A stretch of 64,000 nt of DNA, taken from positions 16,884 through 80,883 of the forward strand of contig JBJXGA010000305.1 of NCBI GenBank assembly GCA_046152955.1, written 5' to 3'. Below the pieces are notes generated by a model. It did not search any database, was not told the origin of the DNA, and saw only the letters and a list, made by a program, of their open reading frames with translations. Positions 8,267 through 17,185 of the stretch are shown here, piece by piece. The position numbers were made by a program, and so were the translations under genes. Numbering within the stretch: the first letter of the stretch is position 1; every line of letters begins with the position of its first letter. This DNA comes from SIAF01 sp046152955 (lineage in GTDB: Bacteria > Planctomycetota > Planctomycetia > Planctomycetales > Planctomycetaceae).

Positions 8267-9328
8267 TCAGACCAGCGACACCGGGAGCCCTTCGTGTCGC
8301 GCCGACTCGTAGGCGGCAAACGCCAGGCGATGGACCCGCAGCCCCACCCGGCCACAGGTGCGCCCGTCGGCGTCCCCCCGGATCATGTCGCGAAACTCAG
8401 CCATTTCCGCCCCCCAGCAAGGATCGGGATCGACGTAGTCGAACTCCTTTACGGATTCCGACGCTTTCCCGTCGCGGCGCACAATCCGACGCACCGTGCG
8501 CGTCCCCAGATCGATCTCCACCCGCCCCAACTCGCCGATCAACTCGAACCGGCAACCCAAAAACGGCCGCGCCTCGACCCACGAAGCGTGCAGCGACGTC
8601 AGCCGCCCGCCCCGCGTGCGATACAGCGCCACGCACTCCTCTTCCAAAACCTGCGGATCGACCCCCGGTGCAATCAAACGCCCCCCGGCCACTTGCGCGT
8701 TGACGCCAACGAATTCGTCCCCCGCCAGGAGCACCGCGCGGTGCGCCAGATCGACCAGGTGGATCCCCAGGTCGAACCAGGCGCCATGCCCCGCCTGGTC
8801 CGGCTGCGAGAACCATTTCCGTTGCTGGTTCGCCTCCAGAAAAATTGAATGCGACATCACTCCCCGAACCCCCAATAACCCGCCGATCGTCCCGTCGATC
8901 AGATGTTGGAAGCCCTCCCGGACCGGGGCGCGATACGGATAGCTGAACCCGACCTTCAGCGTCACTCCGGCCCGCTCCGCCTCGGCGACCATCTGCTCGG
9001 CGGAATCCATGGCGTCGCACAAGGGCTTCTCCACGAGCACGTGCTTGCCCCCCTGCAACGCCCCGATCGTCATCGGGGTGTGCCAACTGTTGGGAGTACA
9101 CACGACCACCGCGCCAATTGACGGATCTTGGACCACATTCTCCCAGGTTGTGGACGCAGCACAGCGGTATTTCTCCGACAGCTCGCCCAGCGCGGCGGAC
9201 GATGCGGGGATATCGACCAGGCAGCCCAGAGCCAGTCCCGGTGTCCGCGCGACGGCATCGGCGCGGCGACGCCCCTGCCGACCGGTCGCTCCCAGGATCG
9301 CCACCGAGATCGGGTGTTCGGAACTCAT
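8267..9328 (-). CDS. Gfo/Idh/MocA family NAD(P)-dependent oxidoreductase
   Basis: 353 residues. The N-terminal Rossmann fold starts with VAILGATGRQGRRRA. The family signature GGKHVLVEKPL (with the conserved Glu-Lys-Pro) is at about residues 92-102. The C-terminal domain carries GAWFDLGIHLVDLA, which contributes the active-site Asp and His (D-x-x-x-H). Such enzymes oxidise or reduce hydroxyls of sugars and nucleotide sugars. Its place between an aminotransferase gene and an acetyltransferase suggests a role like WbpB, giving a 3-keto sugar for amination; this is inference. The ATG at 9328 is the only good start. Confidence 0.85.
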   Translation of the reverse strand: MSSEHPISVAILGATGRQGRRRADAVARTPGLALGCLVDIPASSAALGELSEKYRCAASTTWENVVQDPSIGAVVVCTPNSWHTPMTIGALQGGKHVLVEKPLCDAMDSAEQMVAEAERAGVTLKVGFSYPYRAPVREGFQHLIDGTIGGLLGVRGVMSHSIFLEANQQRKWFSQPDQAGHGAWFDLGIHLVDLAHRAVLLAGDEFVGVNAQVAGGRLIAPGVDPQVLEEECVALYRTRGGRLTSLHASWVEARPFLGCRFELIGELGRVEIDLGTRTVRRIVRRDGKASESVKEFDYVDPDPCWGAEMAEFRDMIRGDADGRTCGRVGLRVHRLAFAAYESARHEGLPVSLV

Positions 9329-9423
9329 TCTCAGATTCTCCTTGCAGTCACCGTTCAGTCACATTCCGGCCGCGGGGATCGTCCGTCGATTCTCGCGTCG
9401 AACCGGGTTCGCTTCGCCAATCA

Positions 9424-10524
9424 TCAATCGTTGTAGGCCGCGCGGGTCGCTCCGACAATGGCCTGAAGCTGTTCGCGAGTCAGTTCCGCAAACATGGGCA
9501 ACGAAAGTTCCTCGGCGGCCGCTCGTTCGGAGTGGGGAAAACTCCCTTTCGAATAACCCAGGTGAGCGAAGCAGGGTTGCAGATGCAGCGGCACGGGATA
9601 ATGCAGCCCCGTCGAAACGCCGCGCTCTCCCAACGCCGTTTGCAGCGCATCGCGGTTTTTGCACATGATGGCGTACAGGTGGTACACGTGCCGCGCGTAG
9701 GGCATTTCGGTCGGAATGCGCACCGGCGATCCGGCAAACAGCTCGCGATAAGCGGCGGCATGCGCGCGGCGCGCTTCGGTCCAGGCGGGAAGGTGACGCA
9801 GTTTGACGCGGAGCACCGCCCCTTGCAGGTTGTCCATGCGGTAATTGAATCCCAGCAGCGCGTGGTGATAACGCTTCTCCTGTCCCCAGTCGCGGAACAT
9901 TCGCACCCGCTTCATCAACTCCGCGTCCGAAGTCACCAGCGCTCCTCCCTCGCCGCACGCCCCCAGGTTTTTCCCCGGATAGAAACTGAACGCCGCCATG
10001 TGTCCGATGCTTCCCACGCGGCGTCCCTTGTATTCCGCCAGGTGCGCCTGGCAGGCGTCCTCGACCACCGTCAGGCGTCGCCGCACGGCGATCTCCACAA
10101 TCGGGTCCATGTCAGCCGGTTGACCATACAGATGGACGGGAATGATCGCCTTGGTCCGGGGGGTGATGGCCGGTTCGATCAGCCGCGGATCGATCGTGTA
10201 ACTCACCGGGTCGATATCGACAAACACCGGACGCGCTCCGGTGTACGCGATGGCGGAGGCGGTCGCCATGAACGTGTGCGGCGCCGTGATGACTTCATCG
10301 CCAGGGCCGACTCCGGCCGCGAGCAGCGCCAGGTGCAGGGCGCTGGTGCCGGTATTCACTCCGGCGGCGAAGCTTACCTGGCAGTGTTCCGCAAATTCGC
10401 GCTCCAACGCCTCGACCTCCGAGCCCAGACAGAATTGGCAACTGTCCAGAACTCCGCCGATGGCATCCATGAGTTCGGTTTTGAGCGCGCGGTGCTGCGC
10501 CTTCAGGTCCACAAACGGAATCAT
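9424..10524 (-). CDS. DegT/DnrJ/EryC1/StrS family PLP-dependent sugar aminotransferase
   Basis: 366 residues from the ATG at 10524 (MIPFVDLKAQ), the usual start of WbpE/PseC-like enzymes; the open frame runs 63 residues further upstream, but into the preceding gene. Family features: NTGTSALHLAL, HTFMATASA, the PLP-contacting VEDACQAHLAEYKG, and the internal-aldimine lysine Lys185 in FYPGKNLGACG, then EGGALVT and NYRMDNLQGA. It transfers an amino group from glutamate to a keto-sugar nucleotide. With the adjacent oxidoreductase it forms a plausible oxidation/amination pair for a 3-amino or 4-amino sugar in the glycan. Confidence 0.92.
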   Translation of the reverse strand: MIPFVDLKAQHRALKTELMDAIGGVLDSCQFCLGSEVEALEREFAEHCQVSFAAGVNTGTSALHLALLAAGVGPGDEVITAPHTFMATASAIAYTGARPVFVDIDPVSYTIDPRLIEPAITPRTKAIIPVHLYGQPADMDPIVEIAVRRRLTVVEDACQAHLAEYKGRRVGSIGHMAAFSFYPGKNLGACGEGGALVTSDAELMKRVRMFRDWGQEKRYHHALLGFNYRMDNLQGAVLRVKLRHLPAWTEARRAHAAAYRELFAGSPVRIPTEMPYARHVYHLYAIMCKNRDALQTALGERGVSTGLHYPVPLHLQPCFAHLGYSKGSFPHSERAAAEELSLPMFAELTREQLQAIVGATRAAYND

Positions 10525-10559
10525 TTTGGTCCTCAAAAAAACGCCTGGATGCCAGGCAA

Positions 10560-11630
10560 TCAGGAAGTTTCGCCGGCGCTGGCGGCCGGCTTCAGTCGTT
10601 CGACGTTGGAGGGGAGCGGCTTGAAGAAATAGCGCACCAGGCCGGTCATCATTCCCAAACCGTGCGACAGGTGCAAAGTCCAGAAGATCGACCAGACCAC
10701 GGGAATAGCCCACCAGCCCGCTTTGCGCCCCACACGGATCGCCTCCAGCAGCGTCAGCGCGCCGTAGGCGCCAAACACATACGGGGCGATCGGCCGCAGC
10801 GCCGGTACGATCAGCAGCGTCAGTCCGGTCACCACGGAAAGAAACGGGATCAATGGGCGGACGACGGCCAGTCCCCGATGGACAATCAGCGTCCGCGCCC
10901 GTCCTCCGCCATATTTGAAATACTGCTTGAACAACAGCCGCAGGTTGCGCCGCGGGTAATAGTGGACCACCACGTCGCGACTCAGGTAAACTTTTCCCCC
11001 CGCTTCGGAAATGCGCTGAAACAACTCCGAGTCTTCATTGTCGATGGCGTTGGTGTCGTACAGGCCCACCTTCTCCAGCGTGGAGCGGCGGAATGCCCCC
11101 GGAAACACCACGTCCACCCAGCCCTCCTTCTCAGCCGAGCGGTACGCCGCACCGCCGACTCCCAGAGGACTGTCCAGTGCCGCGCAGAGCGCTTTTTGGA
11201 ACCAGGTGTGATAGTCGGCGCGCATGGCCCCTCCGGCGGCATCGGCCCCGGTCCGTTCGAACACCTCCACGAGCTTGTTGACGTAGTCTCCGGCATACTT
11301 GGCATGCGCGTCGACGACCAGGATCAATTCTCCGCGCGACGCCTGGATGGCGATGTTCATGCCATAGCATTGAATCCGATGCTCCGAATTGTCGAGCAGC
11401 CGGACGCACGGATGCGTTTCGGAAATCCGATTGACGATCTCGCGCGTCTTGTCGGGACTGCCGCCGTCGGCCACGAGGATTTCCACGCGATCCGCCGGGT
11501 AGTCCTGGTTCAACAGCGACTCGAGGCATTTCTCGATGTACAACTCCTCCTTGTAGGCGGGCATAACGAGACTGACAAACGGACGTTCATTCACACTCAT
11601 GGCTGAAACAGTTTCTGACATTGATGACAT
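10560..11630 (-). CDS. Glycosyltransferase family 2, ExoA-like, with C-terminal membrane segments
   Basis: About 356 residues. The GT-A domain starts at VSLVMPAYKEE, with ADGGSPDKT for nucleotide binding, DAHAKY as the DxD-like metal site and NEDSELFQRI near the acceptor site. From about residue 245 there are three or four hydrophobic segments, matching membrane-bound succinoglycan ExoA-type enzymes. It probably adds a sugar to an undecaprenyl-linked oligosaccharide at the inner face of the membrane. The start is uncertain: ATGs at 11630, 11621 and 11600 are in frame, and a TTG at 11639 overlaps the upstream stop by four bases. Co-directional with, and tightly linked to, its neighbours. Confidence 0.9.
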   Translation of the reverse strand: MSSMSETVSAMSVNERPFVSLVMPAYKEELYIEKCLESLLNQDYPADRVEILVADGGSPDKTREIVNRISETHPCVRLLDNSEHRIQCYGMNIAIQASRGELILVVDAHAKYAGDYVNKLVEVFERTGADAAGGAMRADYHTWFQKALCAALDSPLGVGGAAYRSAEKEGWVDVVFPGAFRRSTLEKVGLYDTNAIDNEDSELFQRISEAGGKVYLSRDVVVHYYPRRNLRLLFKQYFKYGGGRARTLIVHRGLAVVRPLIPFLSVVTGLTLLIVPALRPIAPYVFGAYGALTLLEAIRVGRKAGWWAIPVVWSIFWTLHLSHGLGMMTGLVRYFFKPLPSNVERLKPAASAGETS

Positions 11631-11635
11631 GCGCC

Positions 11636-12748
11636 TCAAGAACGTCTTGAGGCTTCCGAATCAGGAAGTCGGCCGGGCGCGACCTGAGAGCCCAGTCGCT
11701 GGACGTTGGGCGTTTCCTGGCCGCTCTCCGCCTGGTACACTAGGTCGGCCATTTCCCTGGCCGTGACATAATAATAGCGGAACGCCCCTCCCCGAGAAGC
11801 ATCCCGCAGCGCTTCGTGGAAGCGGCGCATGGTCCCCCCCAGCAGCATCTCCAGATTGGCTTCCTGCGCTCCGTGCGTGTGCAGTTTGATGAACAGCCAA
11901 TTCTCGCGTCCGGCCACTCCGATCCGCGCCTGCCGCCACAGCTTGAACCGCGTCATGGTCGCCGGACGCACCTGGGTCAGATCGCCTGTCTCCAGCCGGG
12001 GCAGCAGGCCCCATTTGCGACTGTGGTAATCGAAACCCAGGGGCCCCTGGATCATGAGCAAGCTGTTGGGCGGGGGCGTCTGGCCGACTCGTGCGGCAAC
12101 TCCCCGATCGTGCGACTTGGGGCGCACCGGATTGTCTACCGCATAATAGACGCTGTTAATCGTGCTGGTCTGGCACGGGTCGGGAGCGGAGGGCATCGTA
12201 AAATCGGCATAACAGCCGGTCTCTCTGAGGATCGTTAACTCGTCGTTGACGCCGCACCAGTCTCCATCGGGTCGGGAATTGTCCAGCGCCCAGTTGCCGT
12301 GGATGAAGGCGTACGCTGGGCGACCGCGCGCATCCTTCGACAGCACTCCGTGCCGCCGGACCAGTGTCTCGATATACGACTCCAGCTTGTCGCGCAGGGA
12401 TTGCGACGTGTCGTTCCGGTGATGCAAGTGGATCTCGACTTCGCCGTGCCCCTTGCGGCACAGCTCCGCAATTTGCTCGACGTGCTCGGGAACGTATTCG
12501 TCGCCGGGATAAAAAAACGTATGCTGCGGCGCGCGGCCGACGCTGTCTTCGATGGCCGACACCGACAGCGGGTATTCGCGCACCCAGCGCTCGACGCGCG
12601 CATCCTGCACGGCGCGAGGCGGACGCATCCACATCGGCTCATAATGATCACAAACGGCCAGGAACACATGGGTGTCGGCGTGCAGTCGCTGTGGGCGCGG
12701 CAACGCGAGCCGCAGTGCCGTTCCCCAGTCCAGTCCTCGAACCTTCAT
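11636..12748 (-). CDS. Polysaccharide-deacetylase-like protein of unknown substrate
   Basis: 370 residues from ATG 12748 (MKVRGLDW); the longer frame upstream would run into the neighbouring acetyltransferase. It has FLAVCDHYEPMW near the N-terminus, HTFFYPGDEY, EIHLHHRNDTSQSL, FIHGNWALDNSRPDG and KLHTHGAQEANLEM. Asp-His and His-x-His-His clusters on predicted beta strands are in keeping with a NodB-type deacetylase barrel, but I cannot place every metal ligand, so the family call is tentative. No signal peptide is visible, so it should act in the cytoplasm, perhaps on a lipid-linked or nucleotide-activated sugar. It sits between a GT2 and a serine-acetyltransferase-like gene. Confidence 0.7.
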   Translation of the reverse strand: MKVRGLDWGTALRLALPRPQRLHADTHVFLAVCDHYEPMWMRPPRAVQDARVERWVREYPLSVSAIEDSVGRAPQHTFFYPGDEYVPEHVEQIAELCRKGHGEVEIHLHHRNDTSQSLRDKLESYIETLVRRHGVLSKDARGRPAYAFIHGNWALDNSRPDGDWCGVNDELTILRETGCYADFTMPSAPDPCQTSTINSVYYAVDNPVRPKSHDRGVAARVGQTPPPNSLLMIQGPLGFDYHSRKWGLLPRLETGDLTQVRPATMTRFKLWRQARIGVAGRENWLFIKLHTHGAQEANLEMLLGGTMRRFHEALRDASRGGAFRYYYVTAREMADLVYQAESGQETPNVQRLGSQVAPGRLPDSEASRRS

Positions 12749-12770
12749 CGTCGATGACACCCCATCCCAC

Positions 12771-13391
12771 TCATCCCACTGGAAGTTCCCTCTGCCCGCC
12801 GGACGCCCCGCTCTCGCCCTGCCGCCGCTGTCGGACGATCTGGGCGGGAATTCCCACCACAGTGGCTCCGGAGGGGACATCTTTGACGACCACGGCGTTG
12901 GCCCCCACGCGAACGTCATCGCCGATTGTAATCGGTCCGATGAGCTTTGCGCCGGCCCCGACATACACATCGCTTCCCAAAACCGGACTCCGCGACCGGT
13001 CGGCCCCGATTGTCACCTGATGCTCGAGATACACGCGGGAACCACCCCGCACCTCGCCGTTGATCACCACCCCCTGCGAATGAATCAGCACGAAGCCCGG
13101 GCCGAACTCGGCTCCGCGACCGATGATGCACTGGCAAAACGCCGCATTGAATTTATTGAACAGCATGGCCAGGGGAGACAGCAGCCGATACCGTCCGGCC
13201 CATTGCATCAGTCGATACCAAAGCATGGCGGCCGTCCCATCGGTCAACAGCGCTTTGACCAGCCCTTTGCCGTCCGTGCGATGGTAGCACCACTGGGCCT
13301 TGGCGCGCAGGTCAGAGGCGACCAACCCGAACAAAGACCGCGGCGGCTTCGGAGTCGCTGGGGGGACATCAGGTACGGTGGAGGAACTCAT
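12771..13391 (-). CDS. Serine O-acetyltransferase-like hexapeptide transferase
   Basis: 206 residues. After about 80 N-terminal residues (a helical CysE-like part) come hexapeptide turns: GAEFGPGFVLIHSQGVVI, GEVRGGSRVYLEHQVTIGA, PVLGSDVYVGAGAKLIG and PITIGDDVRVGANAVV, ending KDVPSGATVVGIPA. His in LIHSQG matches the catalytic region of the CysE/EpsH-like group. In glycan clusters such proteins usually acetylate sugars rather than serine, so a sugar O- or N-acetyltransferase is more likely here (inference). About 12 bp of the downstream gene's possible N-terminal extension would overlap it, which argues for the shorter form of that neighbour. Confidence 0.85.
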   Translation of the reverse strand: MSSSTVPDVPPATPKPPRSLFGLVASDLRAKAQWCYHRTDGKGLVKALLTDGTAAMLWYRLMQWAGRYRLLSPLAMLFNKFNAAFCQCIIGRGAEFGPGFVLIHSQGVVINGEVRGGSRVYLEHQVTIGADRSRSPVLGSDVYVGAGAKLIGPITIGDDVRVGANAVVVKDVPSGATVVGIPAQIVRQRRQGESGASGGQRELPVG

Positions 13392-13466
13392 CGATGGCCG
13401 GGTGGATTGCGCGTGGGACTGGAGAACGAACCTATCATCTCTGGTAAGCGGAAAGTGGGGTGTGCG

Positions 13467-14558
13467 CTACGCCACAGGGGAGGGGGGCTTCAGGAGGACG
13501 TCAAGGATGCGTTGCGCGGCGCGGCCATCCCAGAATTGAGGAATCTTCCCGCCAACTGCCGGAGCCGAGAGTGCGCGGAGACCATGTTCAATGATCCGGA
13601 CGGGATCCATCCCCACCAGGGTATTGGTCCCCTCGGTGGCAGTCACCGGGCGCTCGGTGTTTTCGCGGAGTGTCAGGCAGGGAACTTGCAGAATGGTCGT
13701 TTCTTCCTGAAGCCCCCCTGAGTCGGTCAGCACCAGTCGTGAATGGGCGATGAGCTTCATGAAATCCAGATACCCCAGCGGATCGACCAGCCGAATATCC
13801 GATTCTCCCAGACCTCCCTGCCGCTCCAGCGCCCCACGGGTTCGCGGGTGAATCGGGAACACGATCGGCAGTTCGCGAGAGATGCGCGACAGTGCGGACA
13901 TCAACCCCGCCAGGACCCCGGGATCATCGACATTGGAGGGCCGGTGGAGCGTCACAACGGCGTAGGCCTTCGACGCCAGGCCCATCTGCTCCAGCACCGG
14001 AGATTGTTCGGCCGCGTCGCGCATCGCCAGCAGCGTATCGATCATCACGTTCCCCACGAAGTGAATCCGCGACGCCGGGACTCCTTCCCGCTGGAGATTT
14101 TCCACGCCACAAGGCTCGCTGACGAACAGCCAATCGCTGATGGCGTCGGTCAGGATGCGATTGATTTCTTCGGGCATGAGGCGATCAAAGCTCCGCAGCC
14201 CCGCCTCGACGTGGGCCACCGGCGTTCCGAGCTTGACCGAGGTCAGCGCGCAGGCGATCGTGGAATTGACGTCTCCCACAACCAGCACGATGTCCGGCTT
14301 CCGCTCCAGAAGGACCGGCTCGAACCGCTTCATGATCTCCGCCGTCTGCACGGCGTGCGAACCGGACCCCACCGCCAAATTGACGTCCGGTTCAGGGATC
14401 CGCAGTTGTTCGAAGAACAGATCGGACATTTTCCGATCGTAATGCTGTCCGGTATGGACCAGCGTCATCCGCGCACCGGACCGGGACTTCAACTCCCAGG
14501 TCAAAGGCGCGATCTTCATGAAGTTCGGGCGAGCGCCCGCGACGAGCAATACATGCAT
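13467..14558 (-). CDS. wecB: UDP-N-acetylglucosamine 2-epimerase (non-hydrolysing)
   Basis: 363 residues, the usual length. It begins MHVLLVAGARPNFMKIAP and contains VHTGQHYDRKMSD, VVGDVNSTIA, HVEAGLRSFDR, MPEEINR, HRPSNVDD, TDSGGLQEE and RENTERPVT, all standard for the GT-B fold epimerase family. The enzyme interconverts UDP-GlcNAc and UDP-ManNAc, or the 2,3-diacetamido uronic-acid forms in WbpI-type members. It therefore supplies a manno-configured amino sugar for the glycan built by this locus. The downstream gene follows closely on the same strand. Confidence 0.95.
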   Translation of the reverse strand: MHVLLVAGARPNFMKIAPLTWELKSRSGARMTLVHTGQHYDRKMSDLFFEQLRIPEPDVNLAVGSGSHAVQTAEIMKRFEPVLLERKPDIVLVVGDVNSTIACALTSVKLGTPVAHVEAGLRSFDRLMPEEINRILTDAISDWLFVSEPCGVENLQREGVPASRIHFVGNVMIDTLLAMRDAAEQSPVLEQMGLASKAYAVVTLHRPSNVDDPGVLAGLMSALSRISRELPIVFPIHPRTRGALERQGGLGESDIRLVDPLGYLDFMKLIAHSRLVLTDSGGLQEETTILQVPCLTLRENTERPVTATEGTNTLVGMDPVRIIEHGLRALSAPAVGGKIPQFWDGRAAQRILDVLLKPPSPVA

Positions 14559-14581
14559 GATGTCAAGTGTTTCGAGCGGCG

Positions 14582-15793
14582 TCAGGAGTTTCGGTTCAGA
14601 ACGCCGAATTGGTCGAGGTGTTGGGCAATCAGATCGACGCGGCTCATCCAGCCTTCGGAGCGCATCGTCTCGCTTCGCGCCCGACTCGGGCCGGGATCCT
14701 CCAACGCCGCGTTGATTTCCCGCACATAGTCATCGACCGAGGTCGCCAGGCGGCACAGCCCCAGCTTGGCGACTTCTGGCAGAGGGGTGGCCACGACCGG
14801 CAGGCCGGCGGCAATGTACTCCCGCATCTTGAGCGGATTGGCGTTGATCATCAACTGATTGATCTTGAACGGCATGAGGGCCACGTCGAATGCCTTACAG
14901 TACGCCGGAAGGTCGGCATACGGTTTGCGCCCCAGCAGTCGCACGTTGGGAACGCCCTCCAGACAGGACGTGTCGGTCGTGGGATTGCCCAGCATCACCA
15001 CCGTTCCCTGCGGAAACCGCTTAGCGATCTGTCCGATCAGTTCCAGATCGACGAAGTCGGCGATCAACCCGAAAAAACCCAGGACCGGACGGGGCAGGTC
15101 GCGGACTTCTTCGGGAATGACCGTGGCGTCATCCAGTGCCATGCGGAAGTGATCGAAGTCGACGCCGTGTGCCACCATCACCGTCTTGGGATTGAACTGC
15201 GACTTGGATTTTCGCAATTCCTCCGCGGAGACGATCACCCCATCGGCCCGCCGCATCAGGATCTGTTCCAACTCCTGCAGGTGCTGCACCTGCACTCCGG
15301 TGAAGGCCGAGAACTCGTCCACGCAGTAATAGATGACCGAATCTTCCCCCAGTTCTCCCGCCACGACGGCGGCGGTCGGATTGAACACCCAATCGATCGT
15401 CCGCCGAAATTTCAATTTTCGCATGGCCGATTTGATTTGCCACTTCAGCAACTGCCGATTCAGGCGCCGCACCAGGGGGCTGCCAAATACCGGAATCGCC
15501 AGCGGATTGAGCACGAACAGATTCGGCTCCACTTCCCGCAGCCGACTCTTGGCGATCACCGCCAGCTTCCGAAACACGCGCCCCATATCCGCCTTGTTCA
15601 GCGATGGCGTGCGATACCCGATGGAATTGATCCACAGGATGCGGTTGTTCCGAGACATGGCGCGCATCAGATGCGTCTTGGAGAGCGGATCTCCCGTCCA
15701 GTCGTGCCCGAAGCAGAGCATGTCCCGACCCACCAGCCGGGGCGCCGTGGACGATCCCCCCGCCGGACCGGGAGGCGACTCAATTTCCATCAT
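14582..15793 (-). CDS. Glycosyltransferase (GT-B fold, GT4-like)
   Basis: 403 residues. Early part: MLCFGHDWTGDPLSKTHLM and RILWINSIGYR, typical of transferases that begin by describing a loaded acceptor site. The C-terminal Rossmann half has VLGFFGLIADFVDLEL, RLLGRKPYADLPAYCKAFDVALMPF and the nucleotide-sugar-binding stretch ANPLKMREYIAAGLPVVATP. That places it near the TuaH/TibG-like glycosyltransferases in databases (family knowledge). Acceptor and donor are unknown. Neighbours upstream and downstream are also sugar enzymes on the same strand. Confidence 0.88.
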   Translation of the reverse strand: MMEIESPPGPAGGSSTAPRLVGRDMLCFGHDWTGDPLSKTHLMRAMSRNNRILWINSIGYRTPSLNKADMGRVFRKLAVIAKSRLREVEPNLFVLNPLAIPVFGSPLVRRLNRQLLKWQIKSAMRKLKFRRTIDWVFNPTAAVVAGELGEDSVIYYCVDEFSAFTGVQVQHLQELEQILMRRADGVIVSAEELRKSKSQFNPKTVMVAHGVDFDHFRMALDDATVIPEEVRDLPRPVLGFFGLIADFVDLELIGQIAKRFPQGTVVMLGNPTTDTSCLEGVPNVRLLGRKPYADLPAYCKAFDVALMPFKINQLMINANPLKMREYIAAGLPVVATPLPEVAKLGLCRLATSVDDYVREINAALEDPGPSRARSETMRSEGWMSRVDLIAQHLDQFGVLNRNS

Positions 15794-15852
15794 GTACCTC
15801 GCTAGTCCTCTCGTGGTGAAGTAACCGGCACGGTCCCCTCACCCTCGTTGCA

Positions 15853-17115
15853 TCAATCATGGAATCCGTCTCGCGTCAGCGCCTGTTCCACCATCGGAGT
15901 TTTTGTCGTTCTCGGAGTTTCGCCCCGCCCGTCAGGCCGCTTGTTTGAGGAGACCATCGTTCTGAAGACTTGCATCATCGCCGCCAGCGCCGACTGATCG
16001 GAATGAATTGCCTCCGGTTTGGGATGGTACTCTTCCTGGCTCGATTTCGTCAGGGCTGCCACGATGGCATCCGCCAAAGCCGCTGGATTTCCGGGGGGCA
16101 CCAGGTCTACCGGCGACAGATCGGCGATCTCGGGAATTCCGCCCACCCTCGTGGCGACACACGGCGTGCCGCACGCGGCTCCTTCCAACAAGACATTCGG
16201 GATCCCCTCCGAGTGACTGCACAGCACCACCAGATTCGCCGCTCGATACCAGTCGGGCAGGTCCGCCTGCAGCCGTCGCCCGAGCAACTTGACCCGTTCG
16301 GAGAGGCCGGCGGCGGAAATCTGCCCCTGCAATTCGTCCCGGAGCGGTCCCTCGCCGATGATGTCCAGATCAAAATTCACCCCCCGTTCCACCAGCAACC
16401 CCGCTGCCTTGATCAGCACGTCGATGGCCTTCACACCGACCAGATTTCCGACGAACAGCAGTCGGCACCCCTCCGTCGGCAACCCCAGCCGTTGTCGGGC
16501 GGCCCCTTTGTCCCCCGGAGAGAATCGTTCGCAGTCTGTCCCGGAGTAGATCGTCAGGCAGGTCTGCGGATTGGCCCCCAATTCCACCGCCCGGTCCCGC
16601 AGATTGCGACTCACGGCGAAAATTGCATCGGCCTCGCGCAGCGTGTGCAACGTCCCCGCTTTGCGCGTCGGATGCTCGTCCACCAGCAGGACATCAGAGC
16701 CAATCACCTTGACCGCCACGGGGAGTCCATGTTCGCGCCCCAACTGGCACGCCACCCATCCATCCGGATAGGCCCAGCAACTGAGCAAGAGGTCCGGCTG
16801 GAATTCCTCCAGAGCCCAGCGAAACGTCGAGCGAATCGACTTTTGATAAAACGCCCCATACCGACCGCGGAGAATCCCTGGAGTGTAATAGTAGGCCGGA
16901 TAACTGACACGAACCCCCTGCCATTCTTCCCAGCCCCGCGGGTTATGCCCCCAGCGCCGGCGCCCCGGCATCCGCAGCGTCTGCATCCAGGGAACTGGGG
17001 AAATCACCCGCACCTCGGCCTGTTGCTGCAACAGCGAGTAGGCGCGCCAATTGTAAATTCCCTTGTTGGGCTGCAAGCCGTTAGGAAAGATGCTCGTCAC
17101 CACCAGGATGCGCAT
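15853..17115 (-). CDS. Glycosyltransferase family 4
   Basis: 420 residues. The N-terminus MRILVVTSIFPNGLQPNKG is the usual GT4 opening. The donor-binding half contains LLFVGNLVGVKAIDVLIKA, LDIIGEGPLRDEL, VKLLGRRLQADLPDWYRAA and the EGIPNVLLEGAACGTPCVA stretch with the E-x7-E motif, followed by RVGGIPEI. It is most likely a retaining transferase adding one sugar of the repeat unit on the cytoplasmic side. The last 45 residues are polar and poorly conserved-looking. The gene is separated by about 60-70 bp from both neighbours. Confidence 0.92.
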   Translation of the reverse strand: MRILVVTSIFPNGLQPNKGIYNWRAYSLLQQQAEVRVISPVPWMQTLRMPGRRRWGHNPRGWEEWQGVRVSYPAYYYTPGILRGRYGAFYQKSIRSTFRWALEEFQPDLLLSCWAYPDGWVACQLGREHGLPVAVKVIGSDVLLVDEHPTRKAGTLHTLREADAIFAVSRNLRDRAVELGANPQTCLTIYSGTDCERFSPGDKGAARQRLGLPTEGCRLLFVGNLVGVKAIDVLIKAAGLLVERGVNFDLDIIGEGPLRDELQGQISAAGLSERVKLLGRRLQADLPDWYRAANLVVLCSHSEGIPNVLLEGAACGTPCVATRVGGIPEIADLSPVDLVPPGNPAALADAIVAALTKSSQEEYHPKPEAIHSDQSALAAMMQVFRTMVSSNKRPDGRGETPRTTKTPMVEQALTRDGFHD

Positions 17116-17185
17116 AACTCAACCACCGGACCACCCGGACGAGCGCCGGCGTATTCTGGACCGGGCCAATCCTCACGAATACCAA

